NCBI GenBank assembly: GCA_035999765.1
Contig: CP108521.1
Coordinates: 9,920,001-9,984,000 of the forward strand
From: Streptomyces sp. NBC_01231
GTDB lineage: Bacteria > Actinomycetota > Actinomycetes > Streptomycetales > Streptomycetaceae
DNA: 64,000 nt
Direction: 5' to 3'
Both the position numbers and the translations under genes were made by a program. Below the pieces are notes generated by a model. The model had not been told where the DNA came from and ran no database searches. It was given only the letters and a program-made list of their open reading frames with translations. Below are positions 25,839-34,111 of the stretch, piece after piece (the stretch's first letter is position 1; each line of letters opens with the position of its first letter).

Positions 25839-26768
25839 ATGGCGCGCACATCGACATCCTGGCCGGCGGTGCTCAAGGGCACGGTGAAGGAGTTCAAGGA
25901 CGACGAACTCACCGATCGCGCCGCGGCGTTGACCTACTACGGGGTGCTGTCGCTGTTCCCGGCCCTCCTGGTGCTGGTCTCGCTGCTGGGCATCACCGGG
26001 CGGTCCGCGACCGACCAGGTCCTCGACAATCTGCAGAAGCTGGCACCCGGCTCGGCCCGGGACATCATCGGCGACGCGGTGCGGGAGCTCCAGGGACGGG
26101 GCGGCATCGGCTCGGTCATGGCGATCGTCGGCCTGGTGCTCGCCCTGTGGTCGGCCTCCGGCTACATCGCGGCGTTCATCCGCAGCGCGAACGCCGTGTA
26201 CGACATGCCCGAGGGCCGCCCGGTGTGGAAGCTGCTGCCGGTCCGGGTGGGAGTGATGGTCGTGCTGCTGGTGCTGGCGGTGATCAGCGCGCTGATCGTG
26301 GTGTTCACGGGCGGTCTCGCCCGGGAGGCCGGCACGGCGCTCGGCATCGGGGACACCGCCCTGACGGCCTGGTCGATCGCGAAGTGGCCGGTACTGATCG
26401 TGCTGGTCACCGTCATGATCGCGATCCTGTACTGGGCGGCGCCGAACGTGCGGGGCCAACGCTTCAAGTGGGTCACCCCGGGCAGTCTCCTCGCGCTGCT
26501 GATCTGGCTGATCGCGTCGGCGGGGTTCGCGTTCTACGCGGCGAACTTCGGCTCGTACAACAAGACCTACGGCACACTCGCCGGCGTGATCGTCTTCCTG
26601 GTGTGGCTGTGGATCAGCAACATCGCGATCCTGCTGGGCCTGGAGTTCGACGCCGAGACGGCCCGGCAGCGTGCCGTCGCCGACGGACTGCCCCGCGACG
26701 AGGAGCCCTACGTCCCGCCCCGCGACACCCGCGCCTGGAGCGAGGAGGACCACCGCCGTATGGACTGA
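25839..26768 (+). CDS. YihY/BrkB family membrane protein
   Basis: Membrane protein of 309 residues with six predicted helices. The family signature LTDRAAALTYYGVLSLFPALLVLVSLLG is near residues 25-52, and LALWSASGYIAAFIRSANAVYD and FVWLWISNIAILLGLEFDAE-like segments follow. Members were once called ribonuclease BN or virulence factor BrkB; the function is unsettled and many are thought to be transporters. I start at the ATG closest to the conserved part; an upstream in-frame GTG/ATG would add 19 residues with no family similarity. It lies 81 bp after the repeat protein gene and may have its own promoter. Confidence 0.9.
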   Translation: MARTSTSWPAVLKGTVKEFKDDELTDRAAALTYYGVLSLFPALLVLVSLLGITGRSATDQVLDNLQKLAPGSARDIIGDAVRELQGRGGIGSVMAIVGLVLALWSASGYIAAFIRSANAVYDMPEGRPVWKLLPVRVGVMVVLLVLAVISALIVVFTGGLAREAGTALGIGDTALTAWSIAKWPVLIVLVTVMIAILYWAAPNVRGQRFKWVTPGSLLALLIWLIASAGFAFYAANFGSYNKTYGTLAGVIVFLVWLWISNIAILLGLEFDAETARQRAVADGLPRDEEPYVPPRDTRAWSEEDHRRMD

Positions 26769-26935
26769 GGCGGCATCCTCCTTGCCGTTCACCGTGAGTC
26801 GGCCGGATCAGCTCCCACGCCTCCACGTCGCCCTCGCGTCGCCACCGCGCACTGCCGGGACTGTCGCCGCGGCCGGCCACGCCGGATCCGCGACACCGGC
26901 GCGGGAAGCGTCGGAACGGGCGCTCGGGCCATCCC

Positions 26936-28063
26936 TCACACATCCAGCACCAACCGCTCTCCTTCCGGTGCACGCGAGACGCAGGGAAGCATGGCGCCGG
27001 CCGTACGTTCGGTGGCGGTGAGCCGACGGTCTCGGTGATCGACATGGCCATGGGCCACCCGTACCCGGCAGGTGCCGCAAAACCCCTGGCGGCAGGAGAA
27101 CGGCAGGTCCGGCAGGGACTCGTGGAGAACATCCAGGGCGGAGCGGTTGTACGGCACCGGCAGAACCCGTCCGGTGTCGCCCAGCTGAAGTTCGAAGGGA
27201 CGGCCGTCCGTGATCGGGGCCGGGGCGAAACGCTCGAAGTGCAGGGCTGACGCGCGGCTGTCACCGAATGCGCGTCGAACGCCGTCGATCATGGGCGCGG
27301 GCCCGCAGCAGTACACCGCACCCGCCGCAGGGCTCAAGCTCAACAGTTCGGCTGCTTCGGGCACGCCGGACTCGTCGTCAGGACGGATGGAGACCCGGCC
27401 AGCGGCTGCGGCCGCCAGTTCGGCCAGCTCTGCCGCGAAGGGCATCGAGCCGCGGCTGCGGCCGGTGTGCACGAGCCTCCAGTCCAGCCCGCGTCGGGCG
27501 GCTTCCCGAGCCATCGGCAGGATCGGGGTGATTCCGATGCCGCCCGCGATGAGCAGGACGCATGCCTCGGCGGCGAAGGGGAAGGCGTTCCGGGGCCCGG
27601 TGACGGCGACCCGCATACCCTCTCCGAGGACGTCGTGCGCCTCGGCCGAACCGCCTCCGCCGTCGGCGACACGGCGCACCGCGATGCGGTACCGGTACCG
27701 GTCGGCAGGGTCGCCGCACAGCGAGTACTGCCGCTTGCGGCCGGAGGGCAGGTGCAGTTCGATGTGGGCGCCGGGTTGCCAGGGCGGGAGTGTTCCCCCG
27801 TCGGGTGCTGCCAGCCGCAGGGAGACGACATCCTCGGCCTCTTGGTGCTTGGTGGCGACCACCAGTTCCCGGAGCACGGGCATCTCGGTGGCCGGCGGGC
27901 GCCTGGGAGGAGTGCTGCGCCGCGCGAGGGCCGTGACCGCGTTGTCGCTGAACGCCGCCAGCTTCCGCATGAAGGAGTCGCTGCGCGGCCTGCCGTACAG
28001 ATCCGGCGGCCGAGTGACGGGTGTGCTGATGTCCATGGGGTGCCTCACTGGTTGCTGGGTCAT
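26936..28063 (-). CDS. Ferredoxin reductase with C-terminal [2Fe-2S] domain (VanB/phthalate-type)
   Basis: Electron-transfer protein of 375 residues in three parts: an FAD-binding beta-barrel (PGAHIELHLPSGRKRQYSLCG, the RxYS motif), an NAD-binding domain (LLIAGGIGITPILPMA, then YCCGPAPM) and a plant-type ferredoxin domain with cysteines C324, C329, C332 and C361 (CRQGFCGTC plus LPC). Such proteins feed electrons from NAD(P)H to oxygenases. The ATG overlaps the stop of the diiron-like gene in an ATGA; an internal ATG nine codons on is less likely. A short N-terminal extension of about 60 residues before the barrel is characteristic of actinobacterial relatives. The neighbour gene is the probable electron acceptor. 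Confidence 0.9.
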   Translation of the reverse strand: MTQQPVRHPMDISTPVTRPPDLYGRPRSDSFMRKLAAFSDNAVTALARRSTPPRRPPATEMPVLRELVVATKHQEAEDVVSLRLAAPDGGTLPPWQPGAHIELHLPSGRKRQYSLCGDPADRYRYRIAVRRVADGGGGSAEAHDVLGEGMRVAVTGPRNAFPFAAEACVLLIAGGIGITPILPMAREAARRGLDWRLVHTGRSRGSMPFAAELAELAAAAAGRVSIRPDDESGVPEAAELLSLSPAAGAVYCCGPAPMIDGVRRAFGDSRASALHFERFAPAPITDGRPFELQLGDTGRVLPVPYNRSALDVLHESLPDLPFSCRQGFCGTCRVRVAHGHVDHRDRRLTATERTAGAMLPCVSRAPEGERLVLDV

Positions 28064-28971
28064 CGGGCAGCCGCTCGGGCAGCGGGGGACGCCGCCAGGT
28101 AGGCGACCGCCTGCTGGGTCGAGCCCTCCTGGGTCGGGTGGTAGCCGGGGCGGAAGTAGCGCAGCACCGAGCGGGCGAACGCGCCCGGCCGGGGCAACAG
28201 GTCCTTGCGGGCCGCGGCCAGGTAGTCGCGGAAGCGGACCTTGACCCGATCGTCGAGCAGGGGGTCGGCGCTCATCAGGAAGCGGACTCCGCGGATCCAC
28301 AGCCGGGTCAGCACCGGTGCGGTGACGAGCATGCCGCCCACTCGGCGCCGGTACCGGGGATCGAGGTGCACCAGCAGGTCGAACGCGACGGAACGGTGTT
28401 CGACCTCCTCCGCGCCGTGCCAGCGGAACAGATCGAGCATCGCGGGGTCCGCGCCGGCCTGGTCCAGGTGCCCGTTGCTGAGAATCCAGTGCCCCATGTA
28501 CGCGGTGAAGTGCTCGAAGGCCGAGATGAGGGCGAGCCGTTGGAGGAGGTGCGCGTGAGTGGCGGCCGGCCTCAGCTCCGGCCGGTCTCCGAGCACCCTT
28601 CGGAAGATCCATTCGGACTGCCGGGTGTACGGAGCCGGGTCCAGCCCCTTGGCGAGCAGGTGCTCCAGGACCTCCTGGTGCGCCTCGGCGTGCATCGCTT
28701 CCTGGCCGATGAAGCCGCGTACGTCCTCGCGCAGCCGCTCATCGGTGATCAGTGGCAGCGCCTGCTCGAAGGTGCGCACGAACCAGCGTTCGAGCTCGGG
28801 GAGCATGAGGTGGAGCACATCGAAGGTGTGGGTCGCGAAGGGCTCACCCGGCAGCCAGTGCAGCGGGGTGGTGCCCCAGTCGAAGGTGACGTCCCGGGGC
28901 TGCAGCACCAGGTCGTGGTGGTCGATGGGCTCGGATGGATGCTCCGGGTGGGCATGTGCGGCTCGGAACAT
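28060..28971 (-). CDS. Metal-dependent hydrolase family (PF10118), ferritin-like diiron protein
   Basis: Protein of 303 residues of the family named metal-dependent hydrolase. The helical sequence carries repeated Glu/His pairs spaced as in ferritin-like diiron enzymes: E59, E91-x2-H94-x3-H98 (GQEAMHAEAH), E153-H154 (AFEHFTAYMG) and E188/E191-H192 (WHGAEEVEHRS). Coupling to a ferredoxin reductase makes a diiron oxygenase or desaturase-like role more likely than hydrolysis; this is inference. A good ribosome site (GGAGGAACC) precedes the ATG. It is the fourth gene of a leftward operon starting at 32031. Confidence 0.85.
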   Translation of the reverse strand: MFRAAHAHPEHPSEPIDHHDLVLQPRDVTFDWGTTPLHWLPGEPFATHTFDVLHLMLPELERWFVRTFEQALPLITDERLREDVRGFIGQEAMHAEAHQEVLEHLLAKGLDPAPYTRQSEWIFRRVLGDRPELRPAATHAHLLQRLALISAFEHFTAYMGHWILSNGHLDQAGADPAMLDLFRWHGAEEVEHRSVAFDLLVHLDPRYRRRVGGMLVTAPVLTRLWIRGVRFLMSADPLLDDRVKVRFRDYLAAARKDLLPRPGAFARSVLRYFRPGYHPTQEGSTQQAVAYLAASPAARAAAR

Positions 28972-29043
28972 GACAGGTTCCTCCGTCAGCGATCGGTGTG
29001 TGCGGTGGGGGCGGTCAGGCAGTCGTCCAGTACTGCTGGTCTG

Positions 29044-29982
29044 TCAGATGGGGTGCGCGGTGTGGCCCGGAGTGTGAGTGGGGTGGGAGCCGTCTTCGAC
29101 GAGGTGGGCGAATTCCGCGATCCGGGACGCGACGTCCTCGGGGTGGCTGAGCTGTACCCAGTGCCCGGCGTCGATCGGGCGTCGTTGTATCCGGCGCGTC
29201 CAGTGCTCCACTCCGTACGACAGCACCGGGGTGACGCAGAAGTCGCGGGTGGGGATGATGAGTTGAACCGGGACGGTGGTCGGCCGGTCCCGGGGGCGCA
29301 GCAGGCGGGGCAGCATGTTGGCGCGGTACAGCGCGGTGCCGGACATGGCGTCGCGGGCCAGCGTCGGCGCGGGGTAGGGGGTGTGCCCGGGCACACCTTG
29401 GGAGCCGGTGAGGAAGGCGCGCCAGCGGTGTCCCAGTGCTCGCCAGGTCAGGGCGGGCAGGAGCGGGAAATGGAAGTAGGCGATGTACCAGGACCGTGCG
29501 GCCTGCCGCAGCATCTTCGGCAGATCCGGATGCCGCGGCCGGAGGCGGGCCCGGATCAAGTGGCCGACGTGGTCCAGGCAGGGACCGGAGATGGAGGTGA
29601 ACGAGGCGATCCGCCCGGCCAGACGGGTGCCGGTGACCGACTCCCAGGAGTGGATCGATCCCCAGTCGTGCCCGACCAGGTGCACCGGGCGGTCGGGGCT
29701 CACAGCGTCGAGAACCGCCTCCAGGTCGGCTTCCAGGCGGGACATCCGGTAGGCGCGCAGACCCCTGGGCCGGTCGGAGGCACCGGCTCCCCGCACGTCG
29801 AAGGCGGTGACGTGGAAGCGGTCGGCCAGGCGCTCGGCGACCGGGCGCCACACGGCGCTGGTGTCCGGATAGCCGTGGACCAGCACCACCGGAGGAGCCG
29901 CGGACGCTCCCCATTGGCAGGCGGCCAACTCCACGCCGTCCACGCCGTCCACGGCGATTCGGCGGGCGGCCGGGCCGGTCAC
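29044..29982 (-). CDS. Alpha/beta hydrolase, epoxide hydrolase-like
   Basis: Alpha/beta-fold enzyme of 312 residues. The oxyanion motif is VLVHGYPDTSAVW (HG at 36-37), the nucleophile elbow is VGHDWGS with Asp 106 rather than Ser, and the catalytic histidine is H274 in DAGHWVQLSHPEDV. An Asp nucleophile is typical for epoxide hydrolases and haloalkane dehalogenases. The GTG start overlaps the stop of the MBL gene, whereas a longer ORF would run into that gene. In an operon with a putative oxygenase system and an SDR, opening of an epoxide intermediate is a reasonable job, but the substrate is unknown. Confidence 0.88.
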   Translation of the reverse strand: MTGPAARRIAVDGVDGVELAACQWGASAAPPVVLVHGYPDTSAVWRPVAERLADRFHVTAFDVRGAGASDRPRGLRAYRMSRLEADLEAVLDAVSPDRPVHLVGHDWGSIHSWESVTGTRLAGRIASFTSISGPCLDHVGHLIRARLRPRHPDLPKMLRQAARSWYIAYFHFPLLPALTWRALGHRWRAFLTGSQGVPGHTPYPAPTLARDAMSGTALYRANMLPRLLRPRDRPTTVPVQLIIPTRDFCVTPVLSYGVEHWTRRIQRRPIDAGHWVQLSHPEDVASRIAEFAHLVEDGSHPTHTPGHTAHPI

Positions 29983-31115
29983 CGGCCACCACTGGCAGGG
30001 GTCAACTCGCCGTAGTTCAGACCGCCGTGGACGAAGCTGGGCAGCACCGGCCACTGCCGCTTGAAGGGGGCCAGCTCCGAGGAGGGCAGGATCTGCAGCC
30101 AGCGTGGATCGCGTCGGCTGGGGTCGGCGAGGGTCTTCTCCTTGACCATGGAGTCGTACTGGTCGAGAGAGTCCTCCAGGGTGTTGGCGTTGGGCACCAC
30201 CTCACGGGCGTAGAACGCGGCATGGCGGCGTACCCCGGGGATACGGGAGAGCTCGGGCTGCCAGTTGTCGGCCGAGATGCCGTTCTCGGAGGAGACCCAC
30301 ACCCCGTCGGGGGTGTTCAGCACCAGGGAGTGGTTGCCGTCCGTATGGCCCGGCGTCCACAACAGGCTGACGCCGACACCGAGTTCGACATCGCCGTCGA
30401 AGGCGGTGACGCGCTCGTCCGGTACCCCGTCCATGCCTCCGTCGACGTACCAGGCCCACTGCATCGGATGCACCGATTCGAAGGTGCCCAGCTCCCTGCG
30501 GTGCACCAACAACCGGGCGCGCGGGAACAGCGCTTCGCGGGGCGCCCGTTCGCCGGGAATCGTGCTGGTACTTCCCATGATCATGCGCACGTCCTGGACG
30601 TGCAGGTGGTCGAAGCTGACGAAGTCCACGTCCTCGGCTCGCAGACCGCAGGAGGGCAGGACGGTGTTCGGGTCCTGGTAGTAGCGGGCGAAAACGTGCT
30701 CGGTGAGAAAGTCGCCCGCCAGCCGCTTGAGCTGGGCGTAGAACGGCGCTTGAGCCGTTCCGGCGGCGACGGTCGGCTCCCACACCAGTGTCTTCAGCTC
30801 ACCGTCGAAGCCGTCGAACTGCACGACGAGCATCCGGTTGACGATGCTCACGAACGGGTTGACGGCGAGCGCGGCGCCGTGGAAGCCGAACCGGGTCGGG
30901 TACGGGGCGGCGGCGATGTCGAAACTGCGGACGGCATGGATGCGGCCCTGCTGGACGAACCGCTCACGGTAGGTGGCAGCGGCGCGGCGCACGGCGCGCA
31001 GCCGGTCACCGCGGGGCCATACGTCGTGGACACCTTCGAATTCGGGGATGGGACGCGGAGCGGCGGCGTCCTGGGCCGTCTTCGCGCTGGGCGCCGGCTT
31101 GGGCGTGGTGGTCAC
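29979..31115 (-). CDS. MBL-fold metallo-hydrolase
   Basis: Metallo-beta-lactamase-fold protein of 378 residues. The metal motif appears as FDHLHVQD (HxHxxD type), the third metal site as LLWTPGHTDGNHSLV, and a further aspartate-containing strand VAFDGDVELG follows. The N-terminal 120 residues (VTTTPKPAPSAKT onward) precede the fold and are not recognised. The GTG start lies behind GAAGGATGA; upstream in-frame sequence belongs to the SDR gene. Its stop overlaps the epoxide-hydrolase-like gene. The family includes lactonases and esterases; the context suggests degradation or modification of a lipid-like or aromatic compound. Confidence 0.85.
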   Translation of the reverse strand: MTTTPKPAPSAKTAQDAAAPRPIPEFEGVHDVWPRGDRLRAVRRAAATYRERFVQQGRIHAVRSFDIAAAPYPTRFGFHGAALAVNPFVSIVNRMLVVQFDGFDGELKTLVWEPTVAAGTAQAPFYAQLKRLAGDFLTEHVFARYYQDPNTVLPSCGLRAEDVDFVSFDHLHVQDVRMIMGSTSTIPGERAPREALFPRARLLVHRRELGTFESVHPMQWAWYVDGGMDGVPDERVTAFDGDVELGVGVSLLWTPGHTDGNHSLVLNTPDGVWVSSENGISADNWQPELSRIPGVRRHAAFYAREVVPNANTLEDSLDQYDSMVKEKTLADPSRRDPRWLQILPSSELAPFKRQWPVLPSFVHGGLNYGELTPASGGR

Positions 31116-31119
31116 GGGC

Positions 31120-32031
31120 TCATCCTTCGGGAGAGCGGGCGGTCCGGGTGCGCTGCTCGTAGGCCGCGCGGACCGCTCGGTCGGACAGGGCGGCGAGCTG
31201 GTCGGGGACAAGGAGGTGATGCAGGGCGTCGCGGGCACGGCCCGGCAGCAGTGCGGCCAACCGGGTCAGGGCGGCCAGCCGGCGTGGAACGAAGACCTCG
31301 AACCGCGGGCGCAGCACGACGTCGAGCACCGCGTCGGCCACCTGATCTGCCGTCAGGCGTCGGGTGGGGCCGGTCGCGGTACCCACGGCCAGCTCGGTGT
31401 CCACGACGCCGGGCATCACCAAGGACACGTGCACGCCGGTGCCGCGCAGTTCGGCGCGGACGGCTGTGCTGTAGCCGTGGAGGGCGTGCTTCGTCGCCGC
31501 GTAGGTCGCCTCGCCGGCCGGGGCGACCTTGCTGGCGGCGGAGGCGATGTTCACCACGTGGCCGCGACCGCGTTTCCGCAACCCTGGGATCACGAGTTTC
31601 ATCCCACGCAGTACGCCGTGGACGTTGACGTCGAACTGGCGCAGGGCGGCTTCCTCCGGTTCCTCCTCGAAGGGGCCCACCCACATGATTCCGGCGTTGT
31701 TGATCAGTACGTCGATCGGCCCCAGCCGGGTCTCGACGGTGCGCAGGAAGTCCTCGAAGGAGTGTGTGTCGGTGACGTCGAGAGACAGTCCGAGCAGTCG
31801 GCCACCGGGACGCGCGCCGATGGCACCAGCCGTCTCCATCGCGAGCTCCGCGTCGAGATCGCCGATCGCCACGGCGGCTCCGGCCGCGGCGAGCCGGGCT
31901 GCGACGGCCCGCCCGATTCCGCGGCCCGCCCCGGTGACCGCGATCACCCGGCCGGTCAGCGGTTCTGTGCGCAGGAGCCTGTCGCGGTCTCTTCGGCTGA
32001 ACGTGTACGGGTTCCTGGGCGGTGCTGCCAC
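31120..32031 (-). CDS. Short-chain dehydrogenase/reductase
   Basis: Classical SDR of 303 residues with TGAGRGIGRAVA for NAD(P) binding, NNAGIMWVGPF, and the catalytic YAATKHAL (YxxxK). An additional C-terminal region (about 50 residues, RRLAALTRLAALLPGRARDALHHLL) suggests a longer substrate pocket or membrane association, as in actinobacterial SDRs for lipids and steroids. The GTG start follows GGAAGGGGC; a start 16 codons upstream is possible but lacks a ribosome site. First gene of the leftward five-gene operon and directly downstream of the palindromes at 32095-32143, so its expression is probably controlled by the divergent TetR protein. Confidence 0.88.
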   Translation of the reverse strand: MAAPPRNPYTFSRRDRDRLLRTEPLTGRVIAVTGAGRGIGRAVAARLAAAGAAVAIGDLDAELAMETAGAIGARPGGRLLGLSLDVTDTHSFEDFLRTVETRLGPIDVLINNAGIMWVGPFEEEPEEAALRQFDVNVHGVLRGMKLVIPGLRKRGRGHVVNIASAASKVAPAGEATYAATKHALHGYSTAVRAELRGTGVHVSLVMPGVVDTELAVGTATGPTRRLTADQVADAVLDVVLRPRFEVFVPRRLAALTRLAALLPGRARDALHHLLVPDQLAALSDRAVRAAYEQRTRTARSPEG

Positions 32032-32094
32032 GGTCGAGCCCCTTCCTTGCCCGGAGCATGAGCGAACGCCGAGCGGCAAGCGCCCTCACGCATT

Positions 32095-32116
32095 TCTGAC
32101 ACGATGCCGTGTCAGA
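32095..32116. promoter_or_regulatory. Palindromic operator 1 (TetR candidate)
   Basis: Perfect inverted repeat with arms TCTGACACG / CGTGTCAGA and a 4-base centre, in the divergent promoter region between the SDR operon and the TetR gene. Confidence 0.75.
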
Positions 32117-32117
32117 T

Positions 32118-32143
32118 GAACTGACAAGCTAGAGTGTCAGTTC
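32118..32143. promoter_or_regulatory. Palindromic operator 2 (TetR candidate)
   Basis: Perfect inverted repeat with arms GAACTGACA / TGTCAGTTC and an 8-base centre containing TAGAGT, a possible -10. It shares the core CTGACA/TGTCAG with operator 1 and begins one base after it. Confidence 0.75.
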
Positions 32144-32180
32144 AGAGCACACCGGTGTCAACACCTCTGCGGAGGGAAAC

Positions 32181-32822
32181 ATGACGGGCCCACAGACCGC
32201 CGGGCGGCGCTACGGCGGACGTGATGCGGCGCAACGACAGCAGGAGCGCCGCACCCGCCTCATCCAGGCGGGCCTCGACACGTTCGGCACGGCCGGATAC
32301 GCCTCGGTCTCCGTCAAGCAGGTGTGCTCTCATGCCGGACTGACCGAGCGCTACTTCTACGAGTCGTTCCGCGACCGCGAAGACCTTCTCGCCGGGGTCT
32401 ACAACGAGCTGATCGCTACGATCAGAGCCGACACCGCGCAGGCCGCAGCCGCTGCCGCACCCGATGTCGACGCCCAACTGCGCGCCGGCCTCGAGGTGTT
32501 CATCCGCACACTGGCCGGCGACGCCCGCAAGGCCCGCCTGGTCCTCATCGAGGTCGTGGGCGCCAGCCCCCGCCTCGAAGTGCGCCGCCGTGAGGTCCTG
32601 CACGAATTCGCCGCACTGATCGCCGCCGTCGTCGGACCGCTCCCTGGCCCGGAAGCCTCCTCCAGCCGGCTCACCATGACCGCGATGAGCCTGGTCGGCG
32701 GAGTCAACGAACTCCTCGTGGACTGGACGCTCGGCCACCAGAACGCCACCGTCGAAGAACTGATCGACCTGTGCTACACCCTGTTCATCGCGGCCTATCG
32801 AGCCATCAGCGATCAGCCCTGA
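32181..32822 (+). CDS. TetR/AcrR family transcriptional regulator
   Basis: Regulator of 213 residues. The N-terminal helix-turn-helix is typical (RRTRLIQAGLDTFGTAGYAS, then VKQVCSHAGLTERYFYESF, residues 20-70), followed by an all-helical ligand domain. The ATG is preceded by GGAGGGAAAC. It is transcribed away from the five-gene SDR/diiron operon, and both share a 150-bp region with two related perfect palindromes, so it very probably represses that operon and itself until a substrate of the pathway binds. A small GATCAG/CTGATC hairpin overlaps its stop codon. Confidence 0.93.
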   Translation: MTGPQTAGRRYGGRDAAQRQQERRTRLIQAGLDTFGTAGYASVSVKQVCSHAGLTERYFYESFRDREDLLAGVYNELIATIRADTAQAAAAAAPDVDAQLRAGLEVFIRTLAGDARKARLVLIEVVGASPRLEVRRREVLHEFAALIAAVVGPLPGPEASSSRLTMTAMSLVGGVNELLVDWTLGHQNATVEELIDLCYTLFIAAYRAISDQP

Positions 32823-32824
32823 TC

Positions 32825-33130
32825 AGGCAGGCCCGGACTCCTTCAGGATCTTTCCGCACCCGCCGGCAGCCCACGGCCCCTGTTCACCGGCCCTGAAGGT
32901 GGCCGCCTCGTGCCGGAGCTCGTGCGGCCGGACGGGCGGGAGGCCGGAGGCGGCGGCGAGGGCTCGACGAGGTCTGCTGATGTGCGTGCCGCTCGCGGCG
33001 GCCGGGATGGGCGGTGTGCCGGTCCCCGTCGCCGCGGGCTGAACCCCCGGGAGGCCGAAGTCCCTTCCCCGAGCCGCTTCGGCCCTCGCTGCCGTCGCGA
33101 GCGGAGTTGCCGGCGGTGCACTGCCGGGAC
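32825..33130. other. Intergenic region between convergent regulators
   Basis: About 300 bases between the TetR and MerR genes, which end towards each other. Apart from the small hairpin at the TetR stop I find no supported gene; ORFs here are Arg/Pro/Ser-rich frames without family features. Confidence 0.4.
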
Positions 33131-33841
33131 TCACTCCGCCGGATGCTCACCCTGCCCGCATGCACGGCGATCATGGCGGCGGTGGTTCGCGTCCTCCTGG
33201 GCCAGCCGCCGTAGAAGCCTGACGACGGGCTCGAACAGCACGGTGAGGACCACCGCCCGCTCGGCGAGGGCGATGCGGTCCTCGATCCCGTCGAACTGCG
33301 CGAAGTCCAGGTCCGCGGTGGAGGTGGCGAGCCGGGCGTAGGGGATGAGGTCGTCGGCTGTGTAGTCGGTGCCTAGGCGGCTCAGCGCCGCGAGACTTTC
33401 GGCCAGTGCCGGGCGGTGAGGCGACGCGGCGGAGATCTGCCAGCCCATGTTCTCGATGAGAGCCTCGACCCTCGCAGCGGCTCCTCCTGGTACCGCCTCG
33501 TCGGCGGCGCTCTCCGCTCCGGGACCGCCTTCGTTGTCCGCGCCGTTCTTCCCGTTCGTCTCCGCGGACGGCACGGGCAGTGCGTGGTGGACGACGCCCA
33601 GGGTCTCGAACGCGTCCAGTGGACGGTCGACGGCGTCGAGCACGTCACGGGTGCGGGCGACGGACAGCCCGCCGAGTTGGATCAGAGAACGGATCAGACG
33701 GAGCCGCTGAATGTGCTCCTCGCCGTACTCGACCGTGGTCGGGTTCAGCGCGCGGCCCTCAGGGAGCAGCCCTTCCCGGCGGTAGTACTTGATGGTCGCC
33801 ACCGGTACCCCGGACCGGCGACTGAGCTCTGAAATCCTCAT
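33131..33841 (-). CDS. MerR family transcriptional regulator
   Basis: Regulator of 236 residues. The winged helix-turn-helix is at the N-terminus (MRISELSRRSGVPVATIKYYRREGLLP), followed by the second helical part (YGEEHIQRLRLIRSLIQLGGLSVARTRDVLDAV). The C-terminal 150 residues are an unrecognised sensor with an acidic/Gly-rich linker; no cysteine cluster for metals is seen, so a small-molecule ligand is more likely. I start at the ATG after GTGAGGGAGCGC; an in-frame GTG nine codons earlier is possible. Two inverted repeats lie just upstream (33904-33946) and are good candidates for its own operator. Confidence 0.9.
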   Translation of the reverse strand: MRISELSRRSGVPVATIKYYRREGLLPEGRALNPTTVEYGEEHIQRLRLIRSLIQLGGLSVARTRDVLDAVDRPLDAFETLGVVHHALPVPSAETNGKNGADNEGGPGAESAADEAVPGGAAARVEALIENMGWQISAASPHRPALAESLAALSRLGTDYTADDLIPYARLATSTADLDFAQFDGIEDRIALAERAVVLTVLFEPVVRLLRRLAQEDANHRRHDRRACGQGEHPAE

Positions 33842-33903
33842 GCGCTCCCTCACGCTCAACTGTCCCACCAGTATCGCGTTACCGGGGGTTGCCCCGACGG
33901 GGT

Positions 33904-33920
33904 CGATAGTGCAACTATCG
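33904..33920. promoter_or_regulatory. Inverted repeat upstream of merR-type gene
   Basis: Perfect 7-bp arms CGATAGT / ACTATCG with a 3-base centre. Confidence 0.6.
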
Positions 33921-33923
33921 GGT

Positions 33924-33946
33924 ACTCGGTAGTAACACTATCGAGT
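33924..33946. promoter_or_regulatory. Second inverted repeat, MerR operator candidate
   Basis: Arms ACTCGGTAGT / ACTATCGAGT (one mismatch) with centre AAC. It shares the ACTATCG half-site with the preceding repeat. MerR proteins bind such palindromes between -35 and -10 elements. Confidence 0.6.
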
Positions 33947-34111
33947 GCTGCTTCGGTGTGCCTTCCTGTGTGCGCGTGGACGACATGCGCCAGCGGAAGC
34001 CGCCTGCACCGCCACGGCCACACCCAGCCGTAGTTCTTCCCCCCGCCCCGTGCCGGGCCAGCCAGTTCTGGGTCCGGTCGTCTCCTACGCCTCGACAACG
34101 GAGGACCGTCC

